A stretch of DNA of 64,000 nt, taken from positions 1,736,001 to 1,800,000 of the forward strand of contig NZ_UHIL01000001.1 of the NCBI RefSeq assembly GCF_900460535.1. Reading direction: 5' to 3'. Both the position numbers and the translations under genes were made by a program. Positions 26,806 through 35,003 of the stretch are shown here, piece after piece. The notes beneath the pieces are model-generated. The model made no database searches. It saw only the letters and a list, made by a program, of their open reading frames with translations, and was not told where the DNA came from. Origin of the DNA: Vibrio parahaemolyticus (GTDB lineage: Bacteria > Pseudomonadota > Gammaproteobacteria > Enterobacterales > Vibrionaceae). Each line of letters starts with the position of its first letter. The stretch's first letter is position 1.

Positions 26806-27838
26806 GTGAGTTTCCAACTACCACGCCACAACGTTTAAAAAGACCCTGCCAGAACTTAACATGTTCGAGGGTCTTTGTTCTAAATTGCTCATGCGCTTTT
26901 ATCACGCCATAACTTTCCCCATGAAGTTCCATTCTCTGCTCAATGAGTATTGCACCATCATTCAACTGCTGATATGTACTGTCGACAAAGGCGAGGTATG
27001 GCTGTACTTCTTCAACATAAATTGACTGGAAAACATTTTTCAAATAGCGAAATGGTGTGGCGTCTCGATTCTTTCCACACACAATGCGCTCCTGATTTTC
27101 TTCTAGCAATTTTGTGGTGACATCAAGCCACTCAGAAGTGCTGTTCAAGGTGAAGTAAACCTTACCCATCAAGCGAGACTTTTCCATTTCCTCTTGATAT
27201 TGCACGAAGGAGAAAGAGGGTAAGCGCGAAATGACCCCTTTAGGCGTCTCATACATGGCATTTAACGCATGAAAGGTTTTACTGACATGAGCAGTTTGAT
27301 TGCGGCTTTTGGCTGATAACCAACTTGAAGCGGTGAGTTGCTTGCGCATGGTTTCGCTTGTGAGGAGAACGTTATCAAGATGAACGGGAAGATGCTGCCA
27401 TTTTTGTTCATACAGGCGAGTTAATGTCGTGCGTTCGTCTTCGCTCAAGGGGTATTCAGTCAAACAACCATTGAGCGTGTTGAGCAAAGTGGTCTGGTAA
27501 TCCAGGTCATGGAAAGGGTCTTGTACTTTGCCCAATTGGGAGTTCTTTTCCGCAATCAGGTTGAACAGGCCGCATTGGCGCAGCTGGTAACTCTCTAGTA
27601 ACCCTAGCGACAATCTTGGCAGCTCTTGATACAAAGCCCTTTTATCAGGAATCGTGATAGCGGAAACCTCGTCCAGCTCTCTCGGGGGAACGTCGAGTAC
27701 GTTCGCTAAACGTTGATGGTACTTTTCAAAGATTGCGCGCTCTGGATTCGTCCAACCGTTGCAACCGCTGAGCAAAGCGAGTAATGCGAAGAATAGGATT
27801 TTCACGAACTTCCTTATCTGTTTGCTTGTGTTACTCAA
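26795..27838 (-). CDS. DUF3080-type lipoprotein
   Basis: The 347-residue protein has a lysine-rich start, a hydrophobic stretch and lipobox ALLSGC, with C26 as the likely lipidation site. The rest is mostly helical, with LGLLESYQLRQCGLFNLIAEKNSQLGKVQDPFHDLDYQ a conspicuous block. It resembles the DUF3080 family of gamma-proteobacterial lipoproteins, of unknown function. No catalytic motif is recognised. It converges on and overlaps the ligase gene tail to tail. Confidence 0.65.
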   Translation of the reverse strand: MSNTSKQIRKFVKILFFALLALLSGCNGWTNPERAIFEKYHQRLANVLDVPPRELDEVSAITIPDKRALYQELPRLSLGLLESYQLRQCGLFNLIAEKNSQLGKVQDPFHDLDYQTTLLNTLNGCLTEYPLSEDERTTLTRLYEQKWQHLPVHLDNVLLTSETMRKQLTASSWLSAKSRNQTAHVSKTFHALNAMYETPKGVISRLPSFSFVQYQEEMEKSRLMGKVYFTLNSTSEWLDVTTKLLEENQERIVCGKNRDATPFRYLKNVFQSIYVEEVQPYLAFVDSTYQQLNDGAILIEQRMELHGESYGVIKAHEQFRTKTLEHVKFWQGLFKRCGVVVGNSPTP

Positions 27839-27886
27839 TTAATACGTTGTCAAAAAGTATACCTAACAACTTGCCATGAAGATCAA

Positions 27887-27910
27887 AAAAGCCAGCGAAT
27901 GCTGGCTTTT
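27887..27910 (-). terminator. Terminator of norM
   Basis: The 10-bp perfect stem AAAAGCCAGC (27887-27896) / GCTGGCTTTT (27901-27910) has a 4-nt loop. On the minus strand it ends in T6. Confidence 0.88.
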
Positions 27911-27947
27911 ACGTTCTGTTGTAAACCGTCACCAATGGTGAGCAGAA

Positions 27948-29318
27948 TTACTGCAGAGAAAAGTTAAGTTGTACATCGGGCTCTTGACGGTGCATCCAAC
28001 GAAGGCGAACACCAAGCATTAACGCAGCTGCGGTCAGGCCGATGATAAAGCCAAGCCAGAAACCTTGTGCGCCCATTGGTTCAACAATCCAATCTGTACG
28101 ACCAAGAATGTAACCAGTAGGAAGGCCAAGAATCCAATACGCGATGAATGTACGGTTGAAGATCGCGCGCATGTCTTTGTAGCCACGAAGTGCACCGGCT
28201 GCGATTACTTGAACGGCGTCAGTGCATTGGTAAACGGCGGCAAACAGCAATAACTGCATCGCTAGTGTGATTACTTCAGGGTTATTGGTGTAAAGCTCAG
28301 CAATCAGTTCTCGAGACAGTACTGTGATGATCGCTGTAATCGTTGCTAAAGCAAGACCAACCATAATACCGACGCGAGATGCAACGCGTGCACCGTCGAC
28401 ATTTTCTTCGCCCAAACGGTGACCAACACGAATACTTACCGCAGCACCTACACTCATTGGCAACATAAATACCAACGAAGAGAAGTTAATCGCAACTTGG
28501 TGCGCCGCAACGATGATTGGGCCAAGTGGTGATACCAACAGCGCCACTACAGCAAACAGTGTCACTTCAAAGAATAGTGCCGCTGCAACAGGGAAACCCA
28601 GTTTGAACAGGCGAACTTGCGCTTTCCATTGTGGTTTATGGTATTCGCCAAACACATTGATGCTTTTTAGTCGTGATGACGTCATCACATACGCCAACAG
28701 CAACGCGAACATAACCCAATAGACGATGGTGGTTGCTACGCCACAACCTACGCCACCCAACTCAGGCGCGCCAAATTTACCGTAAACGAAAATCCAGTTA
28801 AGCGGGATGTTCAGCAGCAAACCAATAAATCCAATCACCATCGCTGGTTTGGTTAATGACATACCATCAGTGAAGCTGCGCAGAGTTTGGAAGAGAAGAA
28901 AAGCTGGCACAGCGAAAATCACAGCATGAATGTAGCCGACGGTTTTATCTGCCATCACAGCTTCTACGTCCATCAATTGTAGAATGAACTGTGTTTGCAG
29001 TAACACACCAATGATCGGGATACTGATTAACAACGCAAGGACAACACCTTGCTGAATTTCAAATGGGATCTTTTCGCGACGCGCAGATCCGTTAAGCTGC
29101 GCCACAACAGGAACCAAAGCCATAAGCAGGCCAATACCAAACAAAATAGATGGCAGCCAAATGCTTGAAGCGACAGATACCGCAGCCATGTCAGTTGCGC
29201 TAACGCCACCTGCCATTACGGTATCGACAAAACCCATGCCCGTTTGAGCGACAGACGCGATCAATACAGGGGTAGCCAATTTAATTAGACTCGATGCTTC
29301 TTCTTTATAGCGATGCAC
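27948..29318 (-). CDS. norM: MATE-family multidrug/sodium antiporter NorM
   Basis: The start is set at GTG 29318 (VHRYKEEASSLIKLATPVLIA), with GGAG eight bases upstream. This gives 456 residues, the length I recall for V. parahaemolyticus NorM. The open frame continues 32 codons upstream without support. Twelve membrane helices and the MATE signatures PVLIASVAQTGMGFVDTVMAG and FKLGFPVAAALFFEVTLF are visible. NorM exports cationic drugs and fluoroquinolones in exchange for sodium. It is divergent from ribE, the same neighbourhood as in E. coli. Confidence 0.93.
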   Translation of the reverse strand: MHRYKEEASSLIKLATPVLIASVAQTGMGFVDTVMAGGVSATDMAAVSVASSIWLPSILFGIGLLMALVPVVAQLNGSARREKIPFEIQQGVVLALLISIPIIGVLLQTQFILQLMDVEAVMADKTVGYIHAVIFAVPAFLLFQTLRSFTDGMSLTKPAMVIGFIGLLLNIPLNWIFVYGKFGAPELGGVGCGVATTIVYWVMFALLLAYVMTSSRLKSINVFGEYHKPQWKAQVRLFKLGFPVAAALFFEVTLFAVVALLVSPLGPIIVAAHQVAINFSSLVFMLPMSVGAAVSIRVGHRLGEENVDGARVASRVGIMVGLALATITAIITVLSRELIAELYTNNPEVITLAMQLLLFAAVYQCTDAVQVIAAGALRGYKDMRAIFNRTFIAYWILGLPTGYILGRTDWIVEPMGAQGFWLGFIIGLTAAALMLGVRLRWMHRQEPDVQLNFSLQ

Positions 29319-29478
29319 GAAAAATACTCCAGAGCGGAACAATAAGATTGAAAGAAAGGGAGTGCTCGAGGACAAAAGATGTGATGAACTGATCTGATGG
29401 TTGATTTTAGTCACGATAAGGTGAAAAAATGCCTCGGAGAAACTCCGCGCAAATGATAAACAATTGTATGTGCATATG

Positions 29479-29532
29479 CTATACCTAAGCGATTCTCATT
29501 TTGGCTTTCTTCGAATGATTGTTTAGGTATAG
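29479..29532. repeat. Inverted repeat between norM and ribE
   Basis: CTATACCTAA (29479-29488) and its exact reverse complement TTAGGTATAG (29523-29532) flank 34 bp, with partial pairing continuing inward. A related TATACC...GGTATA arrangement occurs at 42436-42468. It looks like a small dispersed palindromic element, but could be a regulatory hairpin. Confidence 0.55.
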
Positions 29533-29605
29533 AAGGCAAAATGTCGCGGGACTTCAGTGTCTGTGCGGATAGCCAACGTTTATATTGCATCAGTAGGTAA
29601 AAGAC

Positions 29606-30217
29606 ATGTTTACAGGAATAGTGCAAGGAACAGCGAAGGTTGTTCAGATTGATAAGAAAGAGCGTTTTCAAACTCACGTCATTGAACTCGATGGCGCGTT
29701 AATTGAAGGGTTAGAAATTGGTGCGTCTGTTGCGCATAATGGTTGCTGTTTAACTGTGACGAACATCGATGGAAATCGAGTCAGCTTTGACTTGATGCAA
29801 GCCACGCTTGCGTTGACCAACTTGGGGCTTCTCGAAGAAGGAAGCGCCGTTAACGTTGAGCGCGCTGCTAAATTTGGTGACGAAATCGGTGGGCACAGTA
29901 TGTCTGGTCACATTAGCTTAATGGCAAATATTGTGGATGTGATTGATACGCCGAACAACCGCACAATTTGGTTTGAGTTACCACAAGAGTCGATGAAATA
30001 TGTTCTTGCGAAAGGTTACATCGGTATCGACGGCTGCTCGCTAACCATTGGAGAAGTTGAAGCAAACCGTTTCTCTGTGCATTTGATTCCTGAAACTTTA
30101 CAAAGAACCTTGTTTGGCAGTCGACAGGTGGGTGACAAGGTGAACATTGAATTCGATCCTCAAACTCAAGCTATCGTTGATACTGTTGAGCGCGTTTTGG
30201 CGGCTAAACAGTTGTAG
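29606..30217 (+). CDS. ribE: Riboflavin synthase alpha subunit
   Basis: The 203-residue enzyme has two homologous lumazine-binding repeats. The first begins [12 protein letters not shown] and contains the NGCCLTVT motif; the second contains GHISLMA and [15 protein letters not shown]. It dismutates two 6,7-dimethyl-8-ribityllumazine molecules to riboflavin. The usual length is about 210 residues. It stands alone, divergent from norM, away from the other rib genes; no FMN riboswitch was recognised upstream. Confidence 0.94.
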   Translation: MFTGIVQGTAKVVQIDKKERFQTHVIELDGALIEGLEIGASVAHNGCCLTVTNIDGNRVSFDLMQATLALTNLGLLEEGSAVNVERAAKFGDEIGGHSMSGHISLMANIVDVIDTPNNRTIWFELPQESMKYVLAKGYIGIDGCSLTIGEVEANRFSVHLIPETLQRTLFGSRQVGDKVNIEFDPQTQAIVDTVERVLAAKQL

Positions 30218-30262
30218 CTGGAACGCAGATTTGGCCTTATATATTGGCCTCATATAGATGAA

Positions 30263-30292
30263 GAAAAAGGAGCAAAGAGGCTCCTTTTTCTA
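30263..30292 (+). terminator. Terminator of ribE
   Basis: The stem GAAAAAGGAG (30263-30272) / CTCCTTTTTC (30281-30290) has an 8-nt loop. Its own arm supplies the T-run; it may work in both directions. Confidence 0.8.
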
Positions 30293-30325
30293 TTTTAAAT
30301 GGATTTAAAACAATACCGAGGGTGG

Positions 30326-30520
30326 CTACTCGTAGTTGTCATCAATAAACAACTCGACTTTATCTTGAAGTTCGTCCACGCGCATATTTAAATGAATCGC
30401 ATGGCAACAAGCCGGGCAATCATCATAAAACTCTTGATCCCCATTACTGGCATCCAATGTTATGCCTATTGAGTGCCCACAATGCGGGCACTTAACATGC
30501 CTTTCAGTATAATTTTTCAT
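30326..30520 (-). CDS. CPXCG-motif cysteine-rich small protein
   Basis: The 64-residue protein has CPHCG near the N-terminus (residues 11-15) and CPACC around residues 35-39, so it probably binds one zinc ion in a zinc-ribbon. The acidic C-terminal half (VDELQDKVELFIDDNYE) is typical of the CPXCG family (PF14255). Function unknown. It faces the ribE terminator. Confidence 0.85.
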   Translation of the reverse strand: MKNYTERHVKCPHCGHSIGITLDASNGDQEFYDDCPACCHAIHLNMRVDELQDKVELFIDDNYE

Positions 30521-30803
30521 ACAACAACTCCTAGTATTGCAGGGCTTTTAAAACTCAATATTTAAGGAAGTACAGCCCTTTCACTTACTTTGCCTGACCA
30601 TTCACAAATCGCGTAAACGCCATTTATGCCAACGTCTCAGGCACAATCTAAAGATAAGTTACTTAGATATTAGGTGGACTTGTTGCTAATTGATTCGAAA
30701 TAAGTACAAAACTTGACCCCAAACTCAACCTTGAATCTGGGGTCTGTAGCTTGAGTGATGTGCCTCGAAAATTGACACAAAGCAGTGGCTTGTGCCTTCC
30801 AAA
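30521..30803. other. Intergenic region with a weak hairpin
   Basis: No gene is seen. A GACCCCA (30715-30721) / TGGGGTC (30738-30744) stem lies 60 bp beyond the end of the minus-strand kinase-like gene and may act as its terminator, though the T-run is poor. Confidence 0.4.
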
Positions 30804-31670
30804 TCAGTAAGAAATAATTTTATTGATAGTGAGCTGAGCTTGCTCCAAATAATGCCCACCGAACAAATTACAATGATTGAGGATGTGATAGAGGTTGTAG
30901 ATATCTTTTCGTTCATGATAGCCAGGCAGCAATGGCATCACCGATTCATACCCTTGATAGAACTCAGGTTGGAACCCTCCAAACAATTCAGTCATCGCGA
31001 TGTCGCATTCTCGGTCCCCCCAATAGCATGCAGGATCGAAACAAATCGGGCCAAACGCGGTGAGAGCGACATTACCATTCCATAAATCACCATGTAGAAG
31101 AGACGGTTCTGGCGTATGGTTCGCAAGAAGCTGTTTTACAACGTCAATAAAGTCGTCGATATCAACTAGCGTCACGCCTTTCTCTTTTAATAACTGCAGT
31201 TGCCAACCAATACGTTGCTCAGCGAAGAACATGCACCATTTTTTGTGCCATTGATTCGGCTGCAGGGTGGAACCGAGATAATTGTCGGTATCGAAACCAA
31301 ACTCTTTCTGTTCTCCCCATTGATGCAGTTGAGCTAATTGTTGACCAAATTTGAAGCTGTTTTCAGGGTCATCTAAGGGTTTGGTAGGAAGGTAGTTTAA
31401 AATAATGAAAGCGTTGTTTTTGGTCTTACCGACCAATACCACTTCAGGGACAAATATTGTCGAAGTTTCGCGTAACAAGTGCAGGCTCTCGGCCTCAACT
31501 TCAAACTTGTGCAAGAATTCTCGGTCGTTGATTTTGACAAAATAGCGTTGCTCACCGTCGTTTATCATATAGCTTTCGCTAATGTCTCCGCCGGATAGTC
31601 GAACTTTTTCGGTGATCTGATATTCAAACAGTAAAGTATCAGAAAGTTGTTGCGATATTGCTTGCCACAT
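30804..31670 (-). CDS. Fructosamine/ketosamine-3-kinase family protein
   Basis: The start is set at ATG 31670 (MWQAISQQLSDTLLFEYQ), with GAGG seven bases upstream, giving 288 residues. It has an aminoglycoside-kinase-like fold: GGDISESYMIND (nucleotide-loop equivalent), the catalytic loop LLHGDLWNGNVAL, and CFDPACYWGDRECDIAMTELFGGF (Mg-binding Asp). These fit the YniA/FN3K family, which phosphorylates fructosamine or ribulosamine adducts to repair glycated proteins or metabolites. Confidence 0.88.
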   Translation of the reverse strand: MWQAISQQLSDTLLFEYQITEKVRLSGGDISESYMINDGEQRYFVKINDREFLHKFEVEAESLHLLRETSTIFVPEVVLVGKTKNNAFIILNYLPTKPLDDPENSFKFGQQLAQLHQWGEQKEFGFDTDNYLGSTLQPNQWHKKWCMFFAEQRIGWQLQLLKEKGVTLVDIDDFIDVVKQLLANHTPEPSLLHGDLWNGNVALTAFGPICFDPACYWGDRECDIAMTELFGGFQPEFYQGYESVMPLLPGYHERKDIYNLYHILNHCNLFGGHYLEQAQLTINKIISY

Positions 31671-31894
31671 ACAAAACCTCGCGAATCTATTTGACCACCA
31701 ATAGTTTAGGATAAACGACAAGAGATTGGCGCGGAGTTGAGCATACTTCGGCAAGAAAACTTTGATTAAAAACACCTATTTTTTATAAGTGTGAATCAAA
31801 TCTCCTATAAGCCTATGATTTGTCGGCTTAACATATGGAGCAATTTGTTTACAACAGGTATGATTATTTTTTTGACTTTAGTTCCATTGGTGGC

Positions 31895-32866
31895 ATGAAA
31901 ATACTGATATGTGATGACTCGGCGGTTGCTCGTAAGCTTATCGCTCGAACCATCGTACAAGATACCTCATTGCACCTTATCGAAGCCCAAGACGGGAATG
32001 AGGCGCTGAAAATCTTAGCCGAACAAAATATTGACGTTTTGTTCCTCGATTTAACGATGCCCATTATGGACGGTTTCGAGGTTCTTGAGTCTTTACCCGT
32101 AAGCCATTATCCAACTCAGATCGTGATCGTGTCGGGTGATGTACAACAAGAAGCAAAGCAGCGCTGCCTAGAGTTAGGGGCAATGGATTTTATCGCAAAG
32201 CCGTTGTCAGAAGAACAAGTCATCCCGCTGTACGAGCGTCTTGGGTTGCATTATGCACAGCGAACATCAATGGAGCTTAATTCTGCACAAAGCCAAGAAG
32301 AGCTTTCATCCCTTGCCAAGTTTCGTGAAATTGCCAACATTGCGCTAGGCAAAGGGGCGGCCATTATGGCTGATCACTTGCATGAGTTTATCCAGTTGCC
32401 AGTTCCTCATGTTGGGCCATTGTCCTATGGTGAATTGCATATGACGCTGGTGGACGTGATTGGGCGAGATAGCTCTGTAGCGGTTTCGCAGCGCTTTGTT
32501 GGCGGCGGCATACACGGAGAGGCGTTGGTTTGCCTACGTGGGAAAGATATCAATCAAATTGGCGAAAGGTTGGGGTATCTGCTCGAATTTACGCCTCATA
32601 ATGAAATTATTTTAAATGTCTCTAACTTGCTGGTTTCGTCATTCCTAACCTCTTTAGGGAACCAACTTGATAAGCAGTTTTCACTTCGTCAGCCGGGCAT
32701 CGTCGATACAATCACTCCTTACAATGAAGAACAAGGAGAATCAGGCGAACTCTTTACCATCGAATATACCTACATGGCGGAAGCGCTCGATTTTGAGTGT
32801 GAAGTATTATTTCTAATAGACAAACCATCAGTAGAAATTATTTATGAAATCATGGAGTTAATCTGA
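31895..32866 (+). CDS. Response regulator with CheC/CheX-type phosphatase domain
   Basis: The start is set at ATG 31895 (MKILICDDSAVARKLIA), giving 323 residues. The first 120 residues are a receiver domain with acidic pair D7/D8, phospho-acceptor D52 in VLFLDLTMP and a later lysine (FIAKPLS). The second half resembles CheC/CheX, with FREIANIALGKGAAIM and a second half-site ILNVSNLLVSSFLTSLGNQL. Such proteins remove phosphate from CheY-type regulators. It overlaps the next gene by 1 nt (TGATG), so the two are translated together. No strong ribosome-binding site is seen. Confidence 0.85.
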   Translation: MKILICDDSAVARKLIARTIVQDTSLHLIEAQDGNEALKILAEQNIDVLFLDLTMPIMDGFEVLESLPVSHYPTQIVIVSGDVQQEAKQRCLELGAMDFIAKPLSEEQVIPLYERLGLHYAQRTSMELNSAQSQEELSSLAKFREIANIALGKGAAIMADHLHEFIQLPVPHVGPLSYGELHMTLVDVIGRDSSVAVSQRFVGGGIHGEALVCLRGKDINQIGERLGYLLEFTPHNEIILNVSNLLVSSFLTSLGNQLDKQFSLRQPGIVDTITPYNEEQGESGELFTIEYTYMAEALDFECEVLFLIDKPSVEIIYEIMELI

Positions 32867-33828
32867 TGTCCGATATCACGCTGGACATAGCAGACTTTCA
32901 TTGGGTCACACAAATTTTAGATACCATGGATTCTGGGCTCATTGTTCTTGATCCAGAATATAACGTGTGTGTCTGGAACAGCTTTATGCAGTCTTACAGC
33001 GGTGTGCTGTCTCAAGATATTTTAGGTCAATGCTTGTTCGATCATTTCGACGAACTACCACGAACGTGGTTGGAAACGAAACTAAAGGCCTCTGCTGATC
33101 TTGAGACTCGTTCCTTCTCCAGTTGGGAAAACCGACCATACCTTTTTAAATTCAACAACTTTTCACCGGTTTCCAACAGCTGTGACTTTATGTTTCAAGA
33201 CATCGTTATCACGCCATTGCGTTCACTTTCTGGCGAAGTAAGCCATATTGCGATTCAAGTGAACGATGTTTCCGAAACGGCGAGAAACCGAATCCATTTG
33301 CGAGAAACCAATCAGCATTTGTCTGAGATCAGCAGAAAAGATGGTTTAACAGGTTTGTTTAATCGAGCATTTTGGGAGCAATCATTAAAAGATGAGTTTG
33401 CGCACCTCAAAGTGATCGACGGACCATGTTCTCTGGTTATCTTCGATATTGACCACTTTAAAAAAGTAAACGACACCTATGGCCACCCAACGGGTGACGA
33501 GGTAATTCGTCGTACTTCTGCTTTACTTCGTAAAACCGCGCGCAGCAGTGACATTTGTGGCCGCTTCGGTGGCGAAGAGTTTACTGTGCTATTGCCGCAT
33601 ACCAACCAAGAGCAAGCGTGCTATTTTGCTGAGCGATTACGTAAGAGAATTGAGCAAGAGATCGTGAAAGTAGAAGATTTTTTGATTAATTACACGATAA
33701 GTATTGGTGTTTGCGAGTATAAGCCTTATTTTGAAAGTCATACTCAATGGTTAAAGAGTGCTGACGCGGCGTTATACCGTGCAAAAGAAAATGGGCGAAA
33801 CCAAACTTGTTTGCATGAATGCGATTAA
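32866..33828 (+). CDS. PAS-GGDEF diguanylate cyclase
   Basis: The 320-residue protein has an N-terminal PAS-like sensor region (ILDTMDSGLIVLDPEYNVCVWN), a short coiled linker, and a GGDEF domain with FDIDHFKKVNDTYGHPTGDEV and active-site GGEEF. The product-inhibition site RxxD (RSSD) sits five residues before GGEEF, as expected for feedback-regulated enzymes. It should make cyclic-di-GMP in the cytoplasm; no membrane segment is seen. Coupling to the REC-CheC gene suggests they work in one signalling pathway. Confidence 0.93.
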   Translation: MSDITLDIADFHWVTQILDTMDSGLIVLDPEYNVCVWNSFMQSYSGVLSQDILGQCLFDHFDELPRTWLETKLKASADLETRSFSSWENRPYLFKFNNFSPVSNSCDFMFQDIVITPLRSLSGEVSHIAIQVNDVSETARNRIHLRETNQHLSEISRKDGLTGLFNRAFWEQSLKDEFAHLKVIDGPCSLVIFDIDHFKKVNDTYGHPTGDEVIRRTSALLRKTARSSDICGRFGGEEFTVLLPHTNQEQACYFAERLRKRIEQEIVKVEDFLINYTISIGVCEYKPYFESHTQWLKSADAALYRAKENGRNQTCLHECD

Positions 33829-33968
33829 CCTAATTGGTTGAAAAACATCCAGTTAGTGCATGAATGTTTATTAATATGAAATAAGTTAATGAAATTTTCT
33901 CGGCATGTCTTACTATTGAAACTAATTCGCTTTCAGCTACGAAGGCTTGCAATAAACGGAGAAAAACA

Positions 33969-34313
33969 GTGGTTGTAGAAACCGATGGGTATCTCGCTCT
34001 CATTGAGCATTTGTCGCTTAATCTAGATATTTTCACAACGGAAATTGGCGATACAGGTTCCGAAAGCATCGAAGATGTGGTTACTGACATGGTTGCTTCA
34101 AACATCATGGCGATCTTTGAGCAAAACCCTGAGCTTCACTCAAGCGTACGTTTTAAACTGCTAAAAGAAGCAGATGCCGTTGTAGAAGACCTTGGTGAAG
34201 TGCTAGCGGGTGTGTGGAGCAAGAAAGCAACGAACGAACAGATTGCTTTTCTAGATGAATACATTGCGTTAGTGAAAAACCTATTTGATACCGCAGTCGC
34301 CACTTACGACTAA
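33969..34313 (+). CDS. DUF3802 family protein
   Basis: The 114-residue protein starts at GTG 33969 after a GGAG ribosome-binding site. It is acidic and helical with no signal peptide or membrane segment (SIEDVVTDMVASNIMAIFEQNPE is the conserved-looking core). It resembles the DUF3802 family found mainly in Vibrio and relatives; function unknown. Confidence 0.8.
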   Translation: MVVETDGYLALIEHLSLNLDIFTTEIGDTGSESIEDVVTDMVASNIMAIFEQNPELHSSVRFKLLKEADAVVEDLGEVLAGVWSKKATNEQIAFLDEYIALVKNLFDTAVATYD

Positions 34314-34375
34314 TGTTCAAATGCCGAGTATGCCCCCTAATATTCAGCTAAACACTATTCCAACAATAAGAAGGG

Positions 34376-34870
34376 TTACAAGGTAACTCTTCTTACTTGC
34401 CAAAACTTGGACGCCCAGTAAGGGTTGTCGATTCTCGAGATAATTACCCCTTTAGACGTTGATGCGTGCATAAACTGCTTGTTCCCCAAGTAGATTCCAA
34501 CGTGGTAGGTGCTTCGTCGAGTTTTAAAAAACACCAAATCTCCTTGTTTGGCATCCGTCCAACTCAGCTCAACGCCTTGTGTGGATTGCTGCTTTGTCGT
34601 CCTTGGTAGGGCGAGTTGATACGCTTCGACAAAGGCTCTTTGAACGAAAGCCGAACAGTCGATTCCAGATTTTTGTGTTCCACCAAGTCGATAGGGCGTG
34701 CCGTGCCACTCGTTGTAAAACTGAAACAAGTCAGGGTTATTAGACAATAACTGATTGGTGGGTACAGTTACTTCAACCTGCTCACTCAGCTCTGGGCCAG
34801 ACGAACAAGCTGAAAGTAGAGCACTGATTATCAAAGGAAAATATATACGACGCAAATCTTCACCTGTCAT
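34376..34870 (-). CDS. NlpC/P60 family peptidoglycan endopeptidase lipoprotein
   Basis: The 164-residue protein has lipobox ALLSAC (C22) and an NlpC/P60 domain. The catalytic cysteine is C72 in SGIDCSAF; the histidine lies in YHVGIYLG, and MHASTSKGV follows. Family members cut D-glutamyl-diaminopimelate or cross-linked stem peptides, similar to MepS/Spr. It ends in a hairpin (34368-34394) shared with the opposing DUF3802 gene. Confidence 0.9.
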   Translation of the reverse strand: MTGEDLRRIYFPLIISALLSACSSGPELSEQVEVTVPTNQLLSNNPDLFQFYNEWHGTPYRLGGTQKSGIDCSAFVQRAFVEAYQLALPRTTKQQSTQGVELSWTDAKQGDLVFFKTRRSTYHVGIYLGNKQFMHASTSKGVIISRIDNPYWASKFWQVRRVTL

Positions 34871-35003
34871 CTGTATGACTCATAACTGAAATATTAATGT
34901 CATAACCAATCCATAGTATGGGCTGAAAATCACGGTTTTGTCTCACATGTGTGACGGATTCACGACAAAGCCGACTCAACCTCAAGAAAGATAAAAATTG
35001 ATT

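Noticed and set aside
29493..29507. TTCTCATTTTGGCTT resembling a SypG box between norM and ribE
   Set aside because: No sigma-54 element at the expected spacing, and it lies inside the local inverted repeat.
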